Translations under genes and position numbers: made by a program
Shown here: one piece after another, positions 50,173 through 58,999 of the stretch
Position numbering within the stretch: position 1 is the first letter of the stretch
Layout of the letters: every line of letters starts with the position of its first letter
Notes under the pieces: generated by a model
Databases searched by the model: none
Told to the model about the DNA's origin: nothing
The model's input: the letters and a program-made list of their open reading frames with translations, nothing else
Origin: an uncultured bacterium
GTDB taxonomy: Bacteria; Verrucomicrobiota; Lentisphaeria; Victivallales; UBA1829
DNA length: 64,000 nt
Assembly (NCBI GenBank): GCA_902778895.1
Contig: CACYZF010000005.1
Span: forward strand, 124,001 to 188,000
Direction: 5' to 3'

Positions 50173-51501
50173 TTACTTCGCGGCAGCTTTCATGCGGCGT
50201 TCCGCGAGCACGCCGAGAGTCTTCTCCACGAGGAGCTCGATCTCAAGCTCATTGAGACGGCCGGTGCGCTGGAGGATTTCGGCGAGGCGGGCGGGTTCCA
50301 TACGGGTCTGCTGCGCCATGTTCTGGATGGCCTGGGCGACTTCCTGTTCGGAGAGCTTGACTTCTTCCTTCTTCGCGATCTTACGCATGATGAAGTTCTT
50401 GCGGAGCTGTTCGGAGGCTTTCTTCTTCGCCTCGTCCATATGCTGGTCCTTCTCGGTTTCGAACTTTTCGAGGGCTTCCTTGTCCTGTCCGACGGCGTAC
50501 TGAAGCAGCTTGTATTCGTTGTCGGTGGCGGTCTCGAGAGACTTCTTCGGCAAATCGAACTGCGGGGCCTTTTCGAGGATGGCGGCCTGGATGGATTCCA
50601 TCGTCTTGGAGCGGGTCATGATCTCGGCCTGACGGGCGGCGAGGTCGTGGTAGAACTTGCCCAGCTCTTCGGCGGACTTGAACTCCATCTTCTCGGCGAG
50701 CTTCGCCATGTCTTCGATCGGTTCGCGGCGCTGGCCGTCATGGACTTTCATCTTGTAGGTGACCTTCTTGCCGCGGAGGGCTTCCTCGCGCCAGTCGGCG
50801 GGGAAATCGGCCGTGAAGGAGCGTTCTTCGCCGACGGTCGCGCCGGTCATGGCGGCGTTCACGCCGGGGATCATTTCCTGACCGATCAGGTAGATCCAGG
50901 CGGAATCGTTCTTGACCGCGCGCTTCAGGGAATCGGAGGCGTCTTCGGGGAGCGCGAAATCGCTCTCGTAGGAGACGTGGAGCATGTCGCCTTCCTTGGC
51001 GGCGTCGGTTATGGGCACGAAGCTGCTGTACTGGGCCTTGGCGCGTTCGATGAGGTCTTCCTCGATCTTGGCGGCGTCTTCGGAAGCCGCGACTTCGCCG
51101 AGGTCCTTGTAGTCCGGGAGCTCGAATTCGGGCGCGATCTCGAAATCGCACTTCATCGCGAATTCCTTGCCTTCTTCGAGCGTTCCTTCCGGCTCGAGCT
51201 TGCTGTAGGAGATGATGTCGAGCTCGTCGGCCTTCTTGGAGAGCAGATCGTACGCGGCGACCTGAATCAGACGTCCGGCTTCTTCGTCGACGTAGCCTTT
51301 ATAGCGGGCCTTCACCATGGCGAGCGGAGCCTTGCCGGGACGGAATCCGGGGATCTGGGCCTTGCGGGCGACTGCCTTCGCCGCGTTCAGGAAGAGATCG
51401 GCGGAAGCTTCCGCGGGGAGCACGAATTTCGCGTCGCGTCCGCAGACGTCGGTGTCGGTGATGGTGAGGGTGAATTGTTCTTTCCAGCTGGGATTGGACA
51501 T
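50173..51501 (-). CDS. tig: Trigger factor
   Basis: Ribosome-bound chaperone and peptidyl-prolyl isomerase. The 442 residues show the ribosome-docking motif GFRPGKAP near residue 47, a central FKBP-like domain (GDMLHVSYESDFALPEDA, TADFPADW), and a long helical C-terminal chaperone domain rich in Lys/Glu. I start at 51501 (MSNPSWKEQFTLTITDTD); the extension to 51576 looks non-coding and overlaps the leader. The order tig-clpP-clpX is widely conserved. Promoter at 51605-51633. Confidence 0.95.
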   Translation of the reverse strand: MSNPSWKEQFTLTITDTDVCGRDAKFVLPAEASADLFLNAAKAVARKAQIPGFRPGKAPLAMVKARYKGYVDEEAGRLIQVAAYDLLSKKADELDIISYSKLEPEGTLEEGKEFAMKCDFEIAPEFELPDYKDLGEVAASEDAAKIEEDLIERAKAQYSSFVPITDAAKEGDMLHVSYESDFALPEDASDSLKRAVKNDSAWIYLIGQEMIPGVNAAMTGATVGEERSFTADFPADWREEALRGKKVTYKMKVHDGQRREPIEDMAKLAEKMEFKSAEELGKFYHDLAARQAEIMTRSKTMESIQAAILEKAPQFDLPKKSLETATDNEYKLLQYAVGQDKEALEKFETEKDQHMDEAKKKASEQLRKNFIMRKIAKKEEVKLSEQEVAQAIQNMAQQTRMEPARLAEILQRTGRLNELEIELLVEKTLGVLAERRMKAAAK

Positions 51502-51604
51502 GATTGTCTTGCCTTCGTGATTGGTTATCTGAATGTTTTGTCGGTATCGGATTGGATTGTCTTTCCGTGGATGCACGGGCGTTCACAGAAAGATTTGAGT
51601 ATGT

Positions 51605-51633
51605 AATATACACCCTTTCTTCCTGATTTTCAA
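51605..51633 (-). promoter_or_regulatory. Promoter for tig-clpP-clpX operon
   Basis: TTGAAA (51628-51633) and TATATT (51605-51610), spacer 17. It leaves a leader of about 95 bases before the tig ATG. Confidence 0.7.
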
Positions 51634-51656
51634 TCCGCTTTCCAGCTTTTTTCTTA

Positions 51657-52520
51657 TTATTTCGACCGCAGCCGCGCCGCGACGAACGACACCGCGAACA
51701 TCGCGCACGCCAGCAGGACGATCGCCGCGCCCGCGGGCACGTTCGCCCACGGCTGCGCCGAGATCAGCAGACCGCCCGCGCAGCTGATGTAGCTGAAGAC
51801 CAGCGACAGGAAGAACAGCTGGCGCGAATTGCGCGCGAAATTCCGCGCGGTCGCCGCCGGGACGATCAGAACGGCCGTCACCAGCAGGACGCCCACAGCG
51901 CGCACGCACAGGATCACCACCAGCGACAGCAGCGCCGCGAAAAGATACTGGTACACGAGCACATTGATCCGGTGTACCCCGGCGATCTGTTCGTTCACGG
52001 AGATATGGAGCATGCGGTTCCAGGCAAAGAACTGGAACGCCAGGAACGCGACGAGCAGGGCCCCCAGAAGCGCGATCTCATAGTCGTCGATCGTGAGGAT
52101 GTCGCCGTACAGGAACATGTTCACGCCGCGCGACGCCTCGCGGTTCCGGCTCACGATCGCGAGCCCGAACGCCACTACGGCGGAGAAGATGATGCCGATC
52201 ACTGTGTCCGTGGAAAGGCGGCTCCCGCGCCGCAGAAACATGATGAAGAGGCCGATCACGAGCGCCAGGCCCGGCATCGTGAATTCGACCGGGAGTGAGC
52301 AGATCAGTCCGAGCGCGACGCCGGCGAACGCCGAGTGTCCGATGGCGTCGGAGAAGAACGACATGCGGGAGTTCACGACCTGCACGCCGGAGAGCGCGGC
52401 CAGCGGGGCGATCAGAAGCAGACCGAGCATTGCGCGGCGCATGAATTCCGGTCCCATGCAGTCCAGCGGGAACAGCATGGCGGCGAGGTCGGACAGCCGG
52501 AGGACAAGTTCATTCAGCAT
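51657..52520 (-). CDS. znuB: Zinc ABC transporter permease
   Basis: A 287-residue inner-membrane permease of the ABC-3 (ZnuB/MntB) family with about eight helices. Family landmarks include MRRAMLGLLLIAPLAALSGV, the SFFSDAIGHSAFAGVALG segment and GVLLVTAVLIVPAATARNF. The ATG at 52520 has GGAGG 6 bases upstream and lies within the end of the ATPase gene (11-base overlap). Third gene of znuA-znuC-znuB. Zinc rather than manganese is inferred from the His-rich regions in both partner proteins. Confidence 0.9.
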   Translation of the reverse strand: MLNELVLRLSDLAAMLFPLDCMGPEFMRRAMLGLLLIAPLAALSGVQVVNSRMSFFSDAIGHSAFAGVALGLICSLPVEFTMPGLALVIGLFIMFLRRGSRLSTDTVIGIIFSAVVAFGLAIVSRNREASRGVNMFLYGDILTIDDYEIALLGALLVAFLAFQFFAWNRMLHISVNEQIAGVHRINVLVYQYLFAALLSLVVILCVRAVGVLLVTAVLIVPAATARNFARNSRQLFFLSLVFSYISCAGGLLISAQPWANVPAGAAIVLLACAMFAVSFVAARLRSK

Positions 52521-53430
52521 GGGCGGCCTCCGTTCCGTGGTCGTGAGTATGATCGTGCGCATGATCGTGGCCGCAGGAACACCCGTGCGCGCCGTCGACA
52601 TGGCAGTGGTCGTGCAGGTGCAGATGCTCGTTGCGGAGCGGGCAGTTTTCAGGGCATTCGCGCACGTCCCGCGGGATGCCGTGGATATCGGGGAGACCGA
52701 GGTGCAGGCCGAACGTCTCGGACAGCACCTGATGGGTTAGCGCCATGCGCGGTTCGCCCTCGCCGAAGACTTTGTGGTTCAGGCAGATCACATGGTCGGC
52801 GTGCGCGGTCACGGTCGCGAGGTCGTGGCTGATCATGATCTGCGTGAATCCGCGTTTTTCGCGGACGCGCCGCAGAAGTTCGCAGCAGATCAGCCCGCCC
52901 TTGAAATCGACCCCGGAGGTCGGTTCGTCCAGGATCAGGATATCGGGTTCCTGAAGCAGCGCCTGCGCCAGCAGGACGCGCTGGATCTCGCCGCCGGAGA
53001 GCGCGCCGAACGCATGGTCGGCCAGGGCGGTGCATTCGACCTCGTCCAGATAGCGCATGATGCGTTTCACATGGCGCTTGGAGTGCCCCAGGAAAAGCGG
53101 CATGCGCTGAAGCCCGGAGAGCAGATAGTCCATGACGGTCATCGGAATGTCGCGGTCGAACTCGAGGCGCTGCGGCACGAATCCGAACCGCGGCCTCCGT
53201 CCGGCTTCGTCAAGTCCGGGAAACAGCACTTTTCCGGTATGTTTGATCTGGCCGAGGATCGCAAGCGTGAGCGTGGTCTTGCCCGCGCCGTTCGGGCCGA
53301 CGATGGCCGTGAACTTGCCGCGCGGGACATGCGCGCACACGTCGTCCAGGATGCGGTTTTCGCCGAGGGTCAGGCCGACATGTTCGAACCGGACCGCGTC
53401 GGCGGGTGCTGTTTCCGCGAGTGAGGTCAT
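52510..53430 (-). CDS. znuC: Zinc ABC transporter ATP-binding protein with His-rich tail
   Basis: A 306-residue ATPase: Walker A GPNGAGKT, Q-loop FGFVPQRLEFDRD, signature LSGGEIQRVLLAQAL, Walker B ILILDEPTSGVD and switch His in MISHDL. The C terminus is unusual: about 40 residues rich in His, Asp and Cys (HLHLHDHCHVDGAHGCSCGH onward), a likely cytoplasmic zinc-binding segment that could sense or buffer zinc and gate the pump. It overlaps znuA upstream by ATGA and znuB downstream by 11 bases. Confidence 0.92.
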   Translation of the reverse strand: MTSLAETAPADAVRFEHVGLTLGENRILDDVCAHVPRGKFTAIVGPNGAGKTTLTLAILGQIKHTGKVLFPGLDEAGRRPRFGFVPQRLEFDRDIPMTVMDYLLSGLQRMPLFLGHSKRHVKRIMRYLDEVECTALADHAFGALSGGEIQRVLLAQALLQEPDILILDEPTSGVDFKGGLICCELLRRVREKRGFTQIMISHDLATVTAHADHVICLNHKVFGEGEPRMALTHQVLSETFGLHLGLPDIHGIPRDVRECPENCPLRNEHLHLHDHCHVDGAHGCSCGHDHAHDHTHDHGTEAAHAE

Positions 53431-54443
53431 TCCGCAAGCGCTTTCTTCATGATTTCGAGGTTGTTGTGCATTATGTCGAAATAATATCCGACGGGCGGAT
53501 CGGCCGGGCCGGACGCCACGGGGTCGATCTTCACGACGGCGGCTCCGGTCTCCTTGCCGATGAGCTTTGCGAGTTCGTCCGGGTACTGCGGCTCGGTGAA
53601 GATGACCTTCACGCCGTGCTCCTTGAATTCCTTCGTCATGGCCGTGATCTCGGCGGGCGAGGGGGGCGTTTCGGGATCGGCGAAGATCGCGAGCGGCGTC
53701 TCGAATCCGCAGTCGCGCAGAAGGTAATCGAAGACGTTGTGCTGGGCGGCGACGTGCTTGTCCGCGTACGGCTCGAGCTGCGCCTTGAATTCGTCTCCGA
53801 GGATCTGAAGCCGTTTGTCAAGCTTGGCGGCGTTTTCGCGGAATTTGTTCGCGTGGAGAATGTCGGTCTTTGCGAGTTCGTCGGCAATGGTCGCGACGAT
53901 CTTCCGCGCCTCGTACGGGCTGGCGAAGAAGTGGCCGTTTTCGCCGTGATGATGGTGGTGATGACCTTCCGCCTCGTGTTCGTGGTCTTCCTCACCGTCA
54001 TGCTCCTCATGTTCGTCATGGTCATCTTCGGCGTCGTGATCGTCATCATCGTCGCCGATCACTTCGATCCCCGCGCCGGTATCGATCACCTCGATGCCTT
54101 TGCCGGCGCTCAGCGCCGCCTCGCAGATGTGGTCGTCGAGGCCCGCACCGTTCTTGAACAGCAGGAGCGGCTTGCGGGCGGCGGAGAGCTTCATGAGGTC
54201 GTTCGGGGTCAGGACGTAATCGTGGGGGCATCCGGCATCCGGCGGGGTCAGCAGTTCGACCTCGATTCCGGTCCCGTCTACGACTTCGCGGGTCAGCACC
54301 CAGATCGGGTATGTGGTCGCGGCGACGCCGTAACCTTCCTGAGATGTGGTTTGCACCGTCGTACGGATCCTGTCGGGCAGGATAAACAGCACGGCGCACA
54401 GCGCGATGAGCGCGAGCAGAAAGCTGATGGTGAATATTTTCAT
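53427..54443 (-). CDS. znuA: Zinc-binding periplasmic protein (cluster A-I)
   Basis: A 338-residue substrate-binding protein with an N-terminal hydrophobic signal/anchor (MKIFTISFLLALIALCAVLF). Metal-site histidines are recognisable in CPHDYVLTP, GHFFASP and HNVFDYLL. Between the first and second lies the Asp/Glu/His-rich loop (about 130-165, ending in six consecutive His) typical of zinc-specific members. The EPQYPDELAKLIG segment fits the family C-terminal lobe. First gene of znuACB, downstream of a 7-6-7 palindrome that probably binds a Zur/Fur-type repressor. Confidence 0.9.
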   Translation of the reverse strand: MKIFTISFLLALIALCAVLFILPDRIRTTVQTTSQEGYGVAATTYPIWVLTREVVDGTGIEVELLTPPDAGCPHDYVLTPNDLMKLSAARKPLLLFKNGAGLDDHICEAALSAGKGIEVIDTGAGIEVIGDDDDDHDAEDDHDEHEEHDGEEDHEHEAEGHHHHHHGENGHFFASPYEARKIVATIADELAKTDILHANKFRENAAKLDKRLQILGDEFKAQLEPYADKHVAAQHNVFDYLLRDCGFETPLAIFADPETPPSPAEITAMTKEFKEHGVKVIFTEPQYPDELAKLIGKETGAAVVKIDPVASGPADPPVGYYFDIMHNNLEIMKKALAE

Positions 54444-54483
54444 TTTGTCGGAACTCCTTTTTTTCCTTTCGCGGTAAATCAGT

Positions 54484-54503
54484 TTGTATGGGGTAATACA
54501 AAT
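54484..54503 (-). promoter_or_regulatory. Candidate Zur-type operator upstream of znuA
   Basis: TTTGTAT-GGGGTA-ATACAAA is a perfect 7-bp inverted repeat with a 6-base centre, about 40 bases before the znuA ATG. A TATAGT -10-like box is at 54518-54523 on the minus strand with TTGC about 16 bases further upstream, so the palindrome would lie just downstream of the transcription start. The length and position fit a metal-dependent Fur-family repressor site. Repressor identity is inferred from the genes it precedes. Confidence 0.6.
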
Positions 54504-54613
54504 AAGCGAATCAATTACTATACACGAAAAAACGAAAAAAGCAAGTGTTCAGCCTCAGTTCCTCCTCGTGCCCGAACGCAGCCGGGCTCTGTTTCAGGGG
54601 AGACCGTGTCTCT

Positions 54614-56920
54614 TTACGCGGCGGGGGCCGCGGCCTTGTTTTGTCCCTCGAGCATCTGTGTTTTCATGAGCTTCTGGACTTTCTCCAGATTCTTCTTGCC
54701 GAATTCGTCATCCGGCACGATGATCAGCAGATGCTTGCACTGTTCCTCCGCCAGCATGTATCTCTGGTTCGCGATGCTGTTCTCAATGACATGATGCATG
54801 CAGTCAGCCCAGAGCTCGATGACGTCCTTGCGGTAGTGCACTGTGAGCCTCGGGAAATTAAGGGCGCCCACGGCATCCTCGAAACGCTTCGCCTCGGACA
54901 GCCTTTTGGCATAGATGAATGCCGGAAGTATGGATTGTTTCTCCAGCTCGAACGCTTCCTCCGCGGTTTCCAACGCCTTCTGTTCGTCGCCCCTGGCATG
55001 ATAAAGCTCCGAAAGGTTCACAAGGATCAGCGGCGGAGTGTGATAAGTCTTCAGGACCGCGTTGTATTTCTTTTCCGCCTCGTCAAGCCGGTCTTTGTCG
55101 CACAGGCGGTTTGCCGCGTAGAACGTGAATTCCGGGTTGTCGGTTGGGGTCGAGGCGAGCATATCCAGAGCCTCTTTTTCCTTGGACTCGTCCTCCGTCG
55201 CGAGCATGGCCGCGGCGCGGAAGAATTTTCCATAATGCTCCAGCTTGCCGTCTTTCACGGTATCGAGCTTGTCCGCCATGGACAACAGATCCTCCTGACG
55301 CTTGTTCTTTTCGCAGAATCGGAAATACTGGGCCAGCAGCTCCAGGTCGAACTCGGACTGTTCCAAAAGCTTCTGGAATATCTCCTCAGCCTCGTCACGA
55401 CGTCCGAGCTGGTCCAGCGCCAGCATTTGCAGGGTCAGGACTCCGCGGTCGGGTTCCTGATCTGCTTCTTCCAACGCTTCCAGCATCTGTTCGATGATAG
55501 ACATCGCCTGTTCCGCTTTTCCGTTGAGGATCAGGTATTCGGCGGCGATCCGCTGAAGTATGGCGTCGTCGGGGAATTGTTCCAGCGCGGTCATCAGGTC
55601 CTCCTCGTTAGCCAGCCCCTTCTTATACCTGTCCAGGAGGATGATTTCCGTAAGCATCGGATTTCCATGCAGATAGCCGGACAGTATTTTCGCCAGATCG
55701 GCCATCTGCGACGGGTCGTTCCGGATCTCAGTCTTCTTCATCTCTTCGGAAAGATAATCCAGGCAGATGAGCAGGGCGCGGTTGTGCAGATCGTAGAACG
55801 GTGCTGCGGAGAATATCTCCTGCGCCACGGTCCGGATTTCATTGAACGATTTGCTCATCATCGCCACACGCAGGCGGATGAAACGCGATAACGGGGAGTT
55901 GACAAGTTTTCCTGATTTGCGGACTGCCGCGGCGAGTTTCGCCTCATCGTTTTCCAGAAAAGCGATCAGGACCTCGCAATAATTCGCCAGAATCGGCAGG
56001 GAACCGGGTTTCCGCTGCAGTTCCTTCTCCAGCGTTTTGAGTTCGTCCAGTTTTCCCTCAAAGACGCAGCACTCCGCTTCCAGCAGGTAAAGATTGATGT
56101 CGTCAATGGTCTTCAGGTACGGTTCCACCACGTCCAATGTGTCGCCGAACCGGTATTTGGAAAAGTAATAATCCGCCAGAAGCGGCGTTCCTGCGAAATA
56201 ATTGATCTCCACGAGTTTTTTCAGCATAGTTTCATATTCCGCATCATTTCCGTTCTGCAGTTCCGCGCGGCGGATGGCGATGTAAAGCGCTTCGAACCGG
56301 ACCAGGGGATCTTCCGACTCCATTGCCTTGTCCAGATACTTTTTGCGATCGGCCTCGGACATGTTGACATAATTTGCCATAAATTCCGCCATGTATCCCA
56401 TTTCGCTCTTATGGAACGTTTCCGGATCGGCTTCTGTTGCTTTTTTGTAAGCGTCGTCTCCGTCTTTCTGATAACCGGAGCGGTAGGAGGAAATCACATA
56501 CAGATATAAATCCCGGTCGGCAAGAGGTTCGTTCATTTTTGCCTGCCGTCCCAGAATATTGTGCAGAAGCGGATAGCTTGCGGCTTGCGTCGCGCTGGTC
56601 AGCATGTTCTCGCGGTATTCCGGTTTCAGCGGGTTCAGGGAGCTGGCCGTCTGCCACATCTGCGCCTCCATCCCCGCGTTGCCGAATTCATGGTAAATAT
56701 TTGCCAGCGCCACGAATTCCGCTTCGGCGTTCGGGTCCTGCCTGGTATAGAGGCGCAGAAGACGCTCCGCCAGCACGTATTCCTTTTTTTCGTACGCGGT
56801 CATCGCCGCATGGCGCAGCCGGGTACGCCGGACCGCCTTCACCCCGAAATATCCGCACGCCAGAAGACATGCGAGAAGTATGAACCCCAGCACGATCAGC
56901 GCGATGATTTTCCGGTTCAT
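54614..56920 (-). CDS. TPR-repeat membrane-anchored protein, paralogue 1
   Basis: A 768-residue protein with one N-terminal transmembrane helix (KIIALIVLGFILLACLLACG) followed by many degenerate tetratricopeptide repeats, for example YEKKEYVLAERLLRLYTRQD and KKYNAVLKTYHTPPLILVNL. A C-terminal repeat ends QRYMLAEEQCKHLLIIVPDD and an Ala/Pro tail follows. It is a full-length paralogue of 59659-61971; both share the WADCMHH/WTDIMHH block and the ending. TPR domains scaffold proteins, here probably in the periplasm. The upstream neighbour encodes a P-L-P-tail sorted protein, as for paralogue 2, so a role in handling those surface proteins is plausible but unproven. No promoter is seen in 56921-57049. 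Confidence 0.75.
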   Translation of the reverse strand: MNRKIIALIVLGFILLACLLACGYFGVKAVRRTRLRHAAMTAYEKKEYVLAERLLRLYTRQDPNAEAEFVALANIYHEFGNAGMEAQMWQTASSLNPLKPEYRENMLTSATQAASYPLLHNILGRQAKMNEPLADRDLYLYVISSYRSGYQKDGDDAYKKATEADPETFHKSEMGYMAEFMANYVNMSEADRKKYLDKAMESEDPLVRFEALYIAIRRAELQNGNDAEYETMLKKLVEINYFAGTPLLADYYFSKYRFGDTLDVVEPYLKTIDDINLYLLEAECCVFEGKLDELKTLEKELQRKPGSLPILANYCEVLIAFLENDEAKLAAAVRKSGKLVNSPLSRFIRLRVAMMSKSFNEIRTVAQEIFSAAPFYDLHNRALLICLDYLSEEMKKTEIRNDPSQMADLAKILSGYLHGNPMLTEIILLDRYKKGLANEEDLMTALEQFPDDAILQRIAAEYLILNGKAEQAMSIIEQMLEALEEADQEPDRGVLTLQMLALDQLGRRDEAEEIFQKLLEQSEFDLELLAQYFRFCEKNKRQEDLLSMADKLDTVKDGKLEHYGKFFRAAAMLATEDESKEKEALDMLASTPTDNPEFTFYAANRLCDKDRLDEAEKKYNAVLKTYHTPPLILVNLSELYHARGDEQKALETAEEAFELEKQSILPAFIYAKRLSEAKRFEDAVGALNFPRLTVHYRKDVIELWADCMHHVIENSIANQRYMLAEEQCKHLLIIVPDDEFGKKNLEKVQKLMKTQMLEGQNKAAAPAA

Positions 56921-57049
56921 GACAGTCTCATCTTTCCTGTTTGTTCACATTTTGTTTCTTGTTTCGGGTATCCGCGTTCCGATCTTACCCGCGGATCTAT
57001 CTTCGATCCATGATTCCCCGTTTCAGGCCGGCGGTAGGGCATGCCGGAT

Positions 57050-57088
57050 AAAAACAACAGGCAGTCCGTCCGGGGAAACGGGACGGAC
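57050..57088 (-). terminator. Terminator after the start-less sorted-protein gene
   Basis: GTCCGTCC (57064-57071) pairs with GGACGGAC (57081-57088). On the minus strand the stem is followed by TGCCTGTTGTTTTTATCC. It separates the sorted-protein genes from the TPR paralogue 1 gene. Confidence 0.7.
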
Positions 57089-57199
57089 CGTCTGCATTGG
57101 AAGCCATTTCCTCCTTCCGGAGAATCCTGCCTCGTGGTCTGTCAAATGATTCCGTTTCGGGGATGGCCGGTGAAGGCATCCCCGATCAGGTTTCAGAAT

Positions 57200-57916
57200 T
57201 CAGGCATTTTCCTGCTTGCGGTTGCGGTACATCACCAGCGCGGCGCCGAAGCCGAGCGCGATGAGGAGCGTCACGACCGGAGCCGGAAGCGGGGCGCCCA
57301 TGGTTTCGTCGCCTCCGTTGGGGTTTGTGTCGCTGCCGATATAAGTAGCATCGATCAGAAGCGCCGCCTTGATGTCACCCCCGTTCTGGAAGTAAAGCAC
57401 GCTGTGGGGGGTGTTGTAGTGGAACTTGGAGCCGTTTGTCGCAGGATCGTTTTCAGCACTGTTCACAATTTGATTCGGGGATCCGTTCCGGCCTAAGATG
57501 CCGATCTGGTCATAAACCTTTTCGTCGAATGCGACCTTGAACTCATACACATTGGGAGTGCTGTGTCCGCCGATATCGCTGAAAAGGCTCGTGTATTGCG
57601 CGCTTTCCTCGGTAGACAGCAGTCTTCCGTTGGCGGCGGGTTCCGACAGTGCCAGTCCGGAAAGCACATCCCAGCCTTCCGCGCCGGTCTTGTGAGCGAC
57701 TACATAGTAAGCGTATCCGCTGAGTGTGTCGGCCGTGCCATTCTTGTACATCAGGATGATATCCAGCGAGTTATTGCCGGAGGTCGTCCAGGCACCGGGA
57801 ACAGTGGTGTTTTTAATGAACTGGGGGGCGTTGTAATCGCCCTTGGAAATCGAGTCGGCAGAAGCGATGCTGGCGGTGAGGAAGAGGGCGGCGGTGAGAA
57901 GAAGATTATGAAGTTT
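57200..57916 (-). pseudogene. P-L-P-tail sorted exoprotein with destroyed start codon
   Basis: Open frame of 238 residues: hydrophobic signal (NLLLTAALFLTASIASA), a Gly/Asn/Thr-rich exoprotein body, and the C-terminal tail MGAPLPAPVVTLLIALGFGA with basic end RNRKQ. Compared with the neighbouring paralogue (58066-58809, starting ATG AAA CTT), the start reads ATAG AAA CTT: one extra base at 57918 converts ATG to a frame ending TAG, and the ribosome site is degraded. The first downstream in-frame ATG (57751) would skip the signal peptide. Possible readings: a recent pseudogene, use of a rare start, or a sequencing error. The rest of the frame is intact, which argues for a young lesion. Confidence 0.7.
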
Positions 57917-57948
57917 CTATAGTAGATGATCTTTCTTTGTGTTTCGTT

Positions 57949-58008
57949 CCGGCGTTTTTCGCCGGGGCTTCCGGTTTTGTTTTATGGTTTGTTGTGATTG
58001 CCGGAAGC
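57949..58008 (-). other. Conserved leader RNA structure, copy 1
   Basis: On the minus strand an outer stem GCTTCCGG/CCGGAAGC (57967-57974 with 58001-58008) precedes a compact hairpin CCGGCG-AAAAA-CGCCGG (57949-57965), just before the ribosome site of the start-less gene. The same layout occurs before the 58066-58809 gene. Confidence 0.55.
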
Positions 58009-58065
58009 GGTTTCAGAGCGTTGTTTTTTGAACAGATAGGAGGTTCACTTCAGGATGAGCGAAAC

Positions 58066-58809
58066 TCAGGCCTTCGCCTGCTTGTGCTTACGGTACATCA
58101 CCAGTGCGCCGCCGAATGCGAGCGCGATGAGGAGCGTCACGACCGGAGCCGGAAGCGGAGCGCCCATGGTGCCTTTCGATTCCGAACCATGAATTCCGAA
58201 AAAGACACGGTGTCCATTGCCGGTGTCAAGCGCCGCGAGCGGCATAAGCTGCCTGGTCAGGTCCCAGTTGTAGTTGTTCTGGTAAAATACCAGTTGATCC
58301 ACAACAGGGACGCCATCCCCGTATGCACCCATATACTTGGTGGTATTGGATCTGACGGAGCCATTGACATCGTCCATGTAGAGCTCGATTTCGTCGCCTT
58401 CCGTGAACGTTCCCAGCTTATAGGCATAACGGGTGATCTGATTGTCGTTCCAGGGAGACTTTACGGTCTCGATCGCAATCGGAGTGGCATCGACTCCCAG
58501 TTCCATGACATTACCTGTATTGATCTTGCTCGGATCCTTGGAGTCTACATAGTAATAGCCATAATGGTTGATGCCCTTTTGCGTCAAATTGTCTTCCTGG
58601 TGAGAATCGCCGATATTATCAATCCAGTCGGAGAGATAAATATCACCGGTTCCTCCTGTGATGCGAATCGTGTAGAATGAATCCTGATTCTGTCCCGGAG
58701 GATTGTATTGGTCATAGCCAGTCCTGACGACTTCATACGTGAACGCGGCAAACACGGGTGTTGCTGCGAATGTCAGTGCTGCGATGACGAGAAGATTGCG
58801 AAGTTTCAT
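58066..58809 (-). CDS. Exported protein with P-L-P (PEP-CTERM-like) sorting tail
   Basis: A 247-residue secreted protein. Signal peptide MKLRNLLVIAALTFAATPVFA, then a beta-rich, Asn/Gly/Tyr/Asp-rich body (DSFYTIRITGGTGDIYLSDW), and the tail GTMGAPLPAPVVTLLIALAF closed by YRKHKQAKA. The tripartite tail (P-L-P motif, one helix, basic end) is the arrangement of PEP-CTERM sorting signals recognised by exosortases in EPS-producing Gram-negatives. The proline motif variant differs from canonical VPEP. AAGGA stands 8 bases before the ATG. Paralogous to the preceding-numbered frame 57200-57916 in signal, leader and tail, though the bodies differ. Function of the body unknown. Confidence 0.8.
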   Translation of the reverse strand: MKLRNLLVIAALTFAATPVFAAFTYEVVRTGYDQYNPPGQNQDSFYTIRITGGTGDIYLSDWIDNIGDSHQEDNLTQKGINHYGYYYVDSKDPSKINTGNVMELGVDATPIAIETVKSPWNDNQITRYAYKLGTFTEGDEIELYMDDVNGSVRSNTTKYMGAYGDGVPVVDQLVFYQNNYNWDLTRQLMPLAALDTGNGHRVFFGIHGSESKGTMGAPLPAPVVTLLIALAFGGALVMYRKHKQAKA

Positions 58810-58836
58810 GGAAGAAATCCTTCTTTGTGTTCGATT

Positions 58837-58899
58837 CCGGCTTTTCAGCCGGGGCTTCCCTTCCGGTTTTGCTTACGTTTTGTCGGGCATTTGCCGGAA
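58837..58899 (-). other. Conserved leader RNA structure, copy 2
   Basis: Hairpin CCGGCT-GAAA-AGCCGG (58837-58852) with an outer stem TTCCGG/CCGGAA (58861-58866 with 58894-58899). Compared with copy 1 the closing pair changes from G-C to T-A on both arms, a compensatory substitution. About 90 bases of the surrounding leader are also alike. Confidence 0.55.
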
Positions 58900-58999
58900 G
58901 CGGTTTCGGGGCTTCGATAAAGAGAACCCGGCTCGCGACGCCCCGAGGGCCGCAGCCTCAGATTTCCGACGTCGCCGTTCGGCGTGCCGGGATCCCGCC

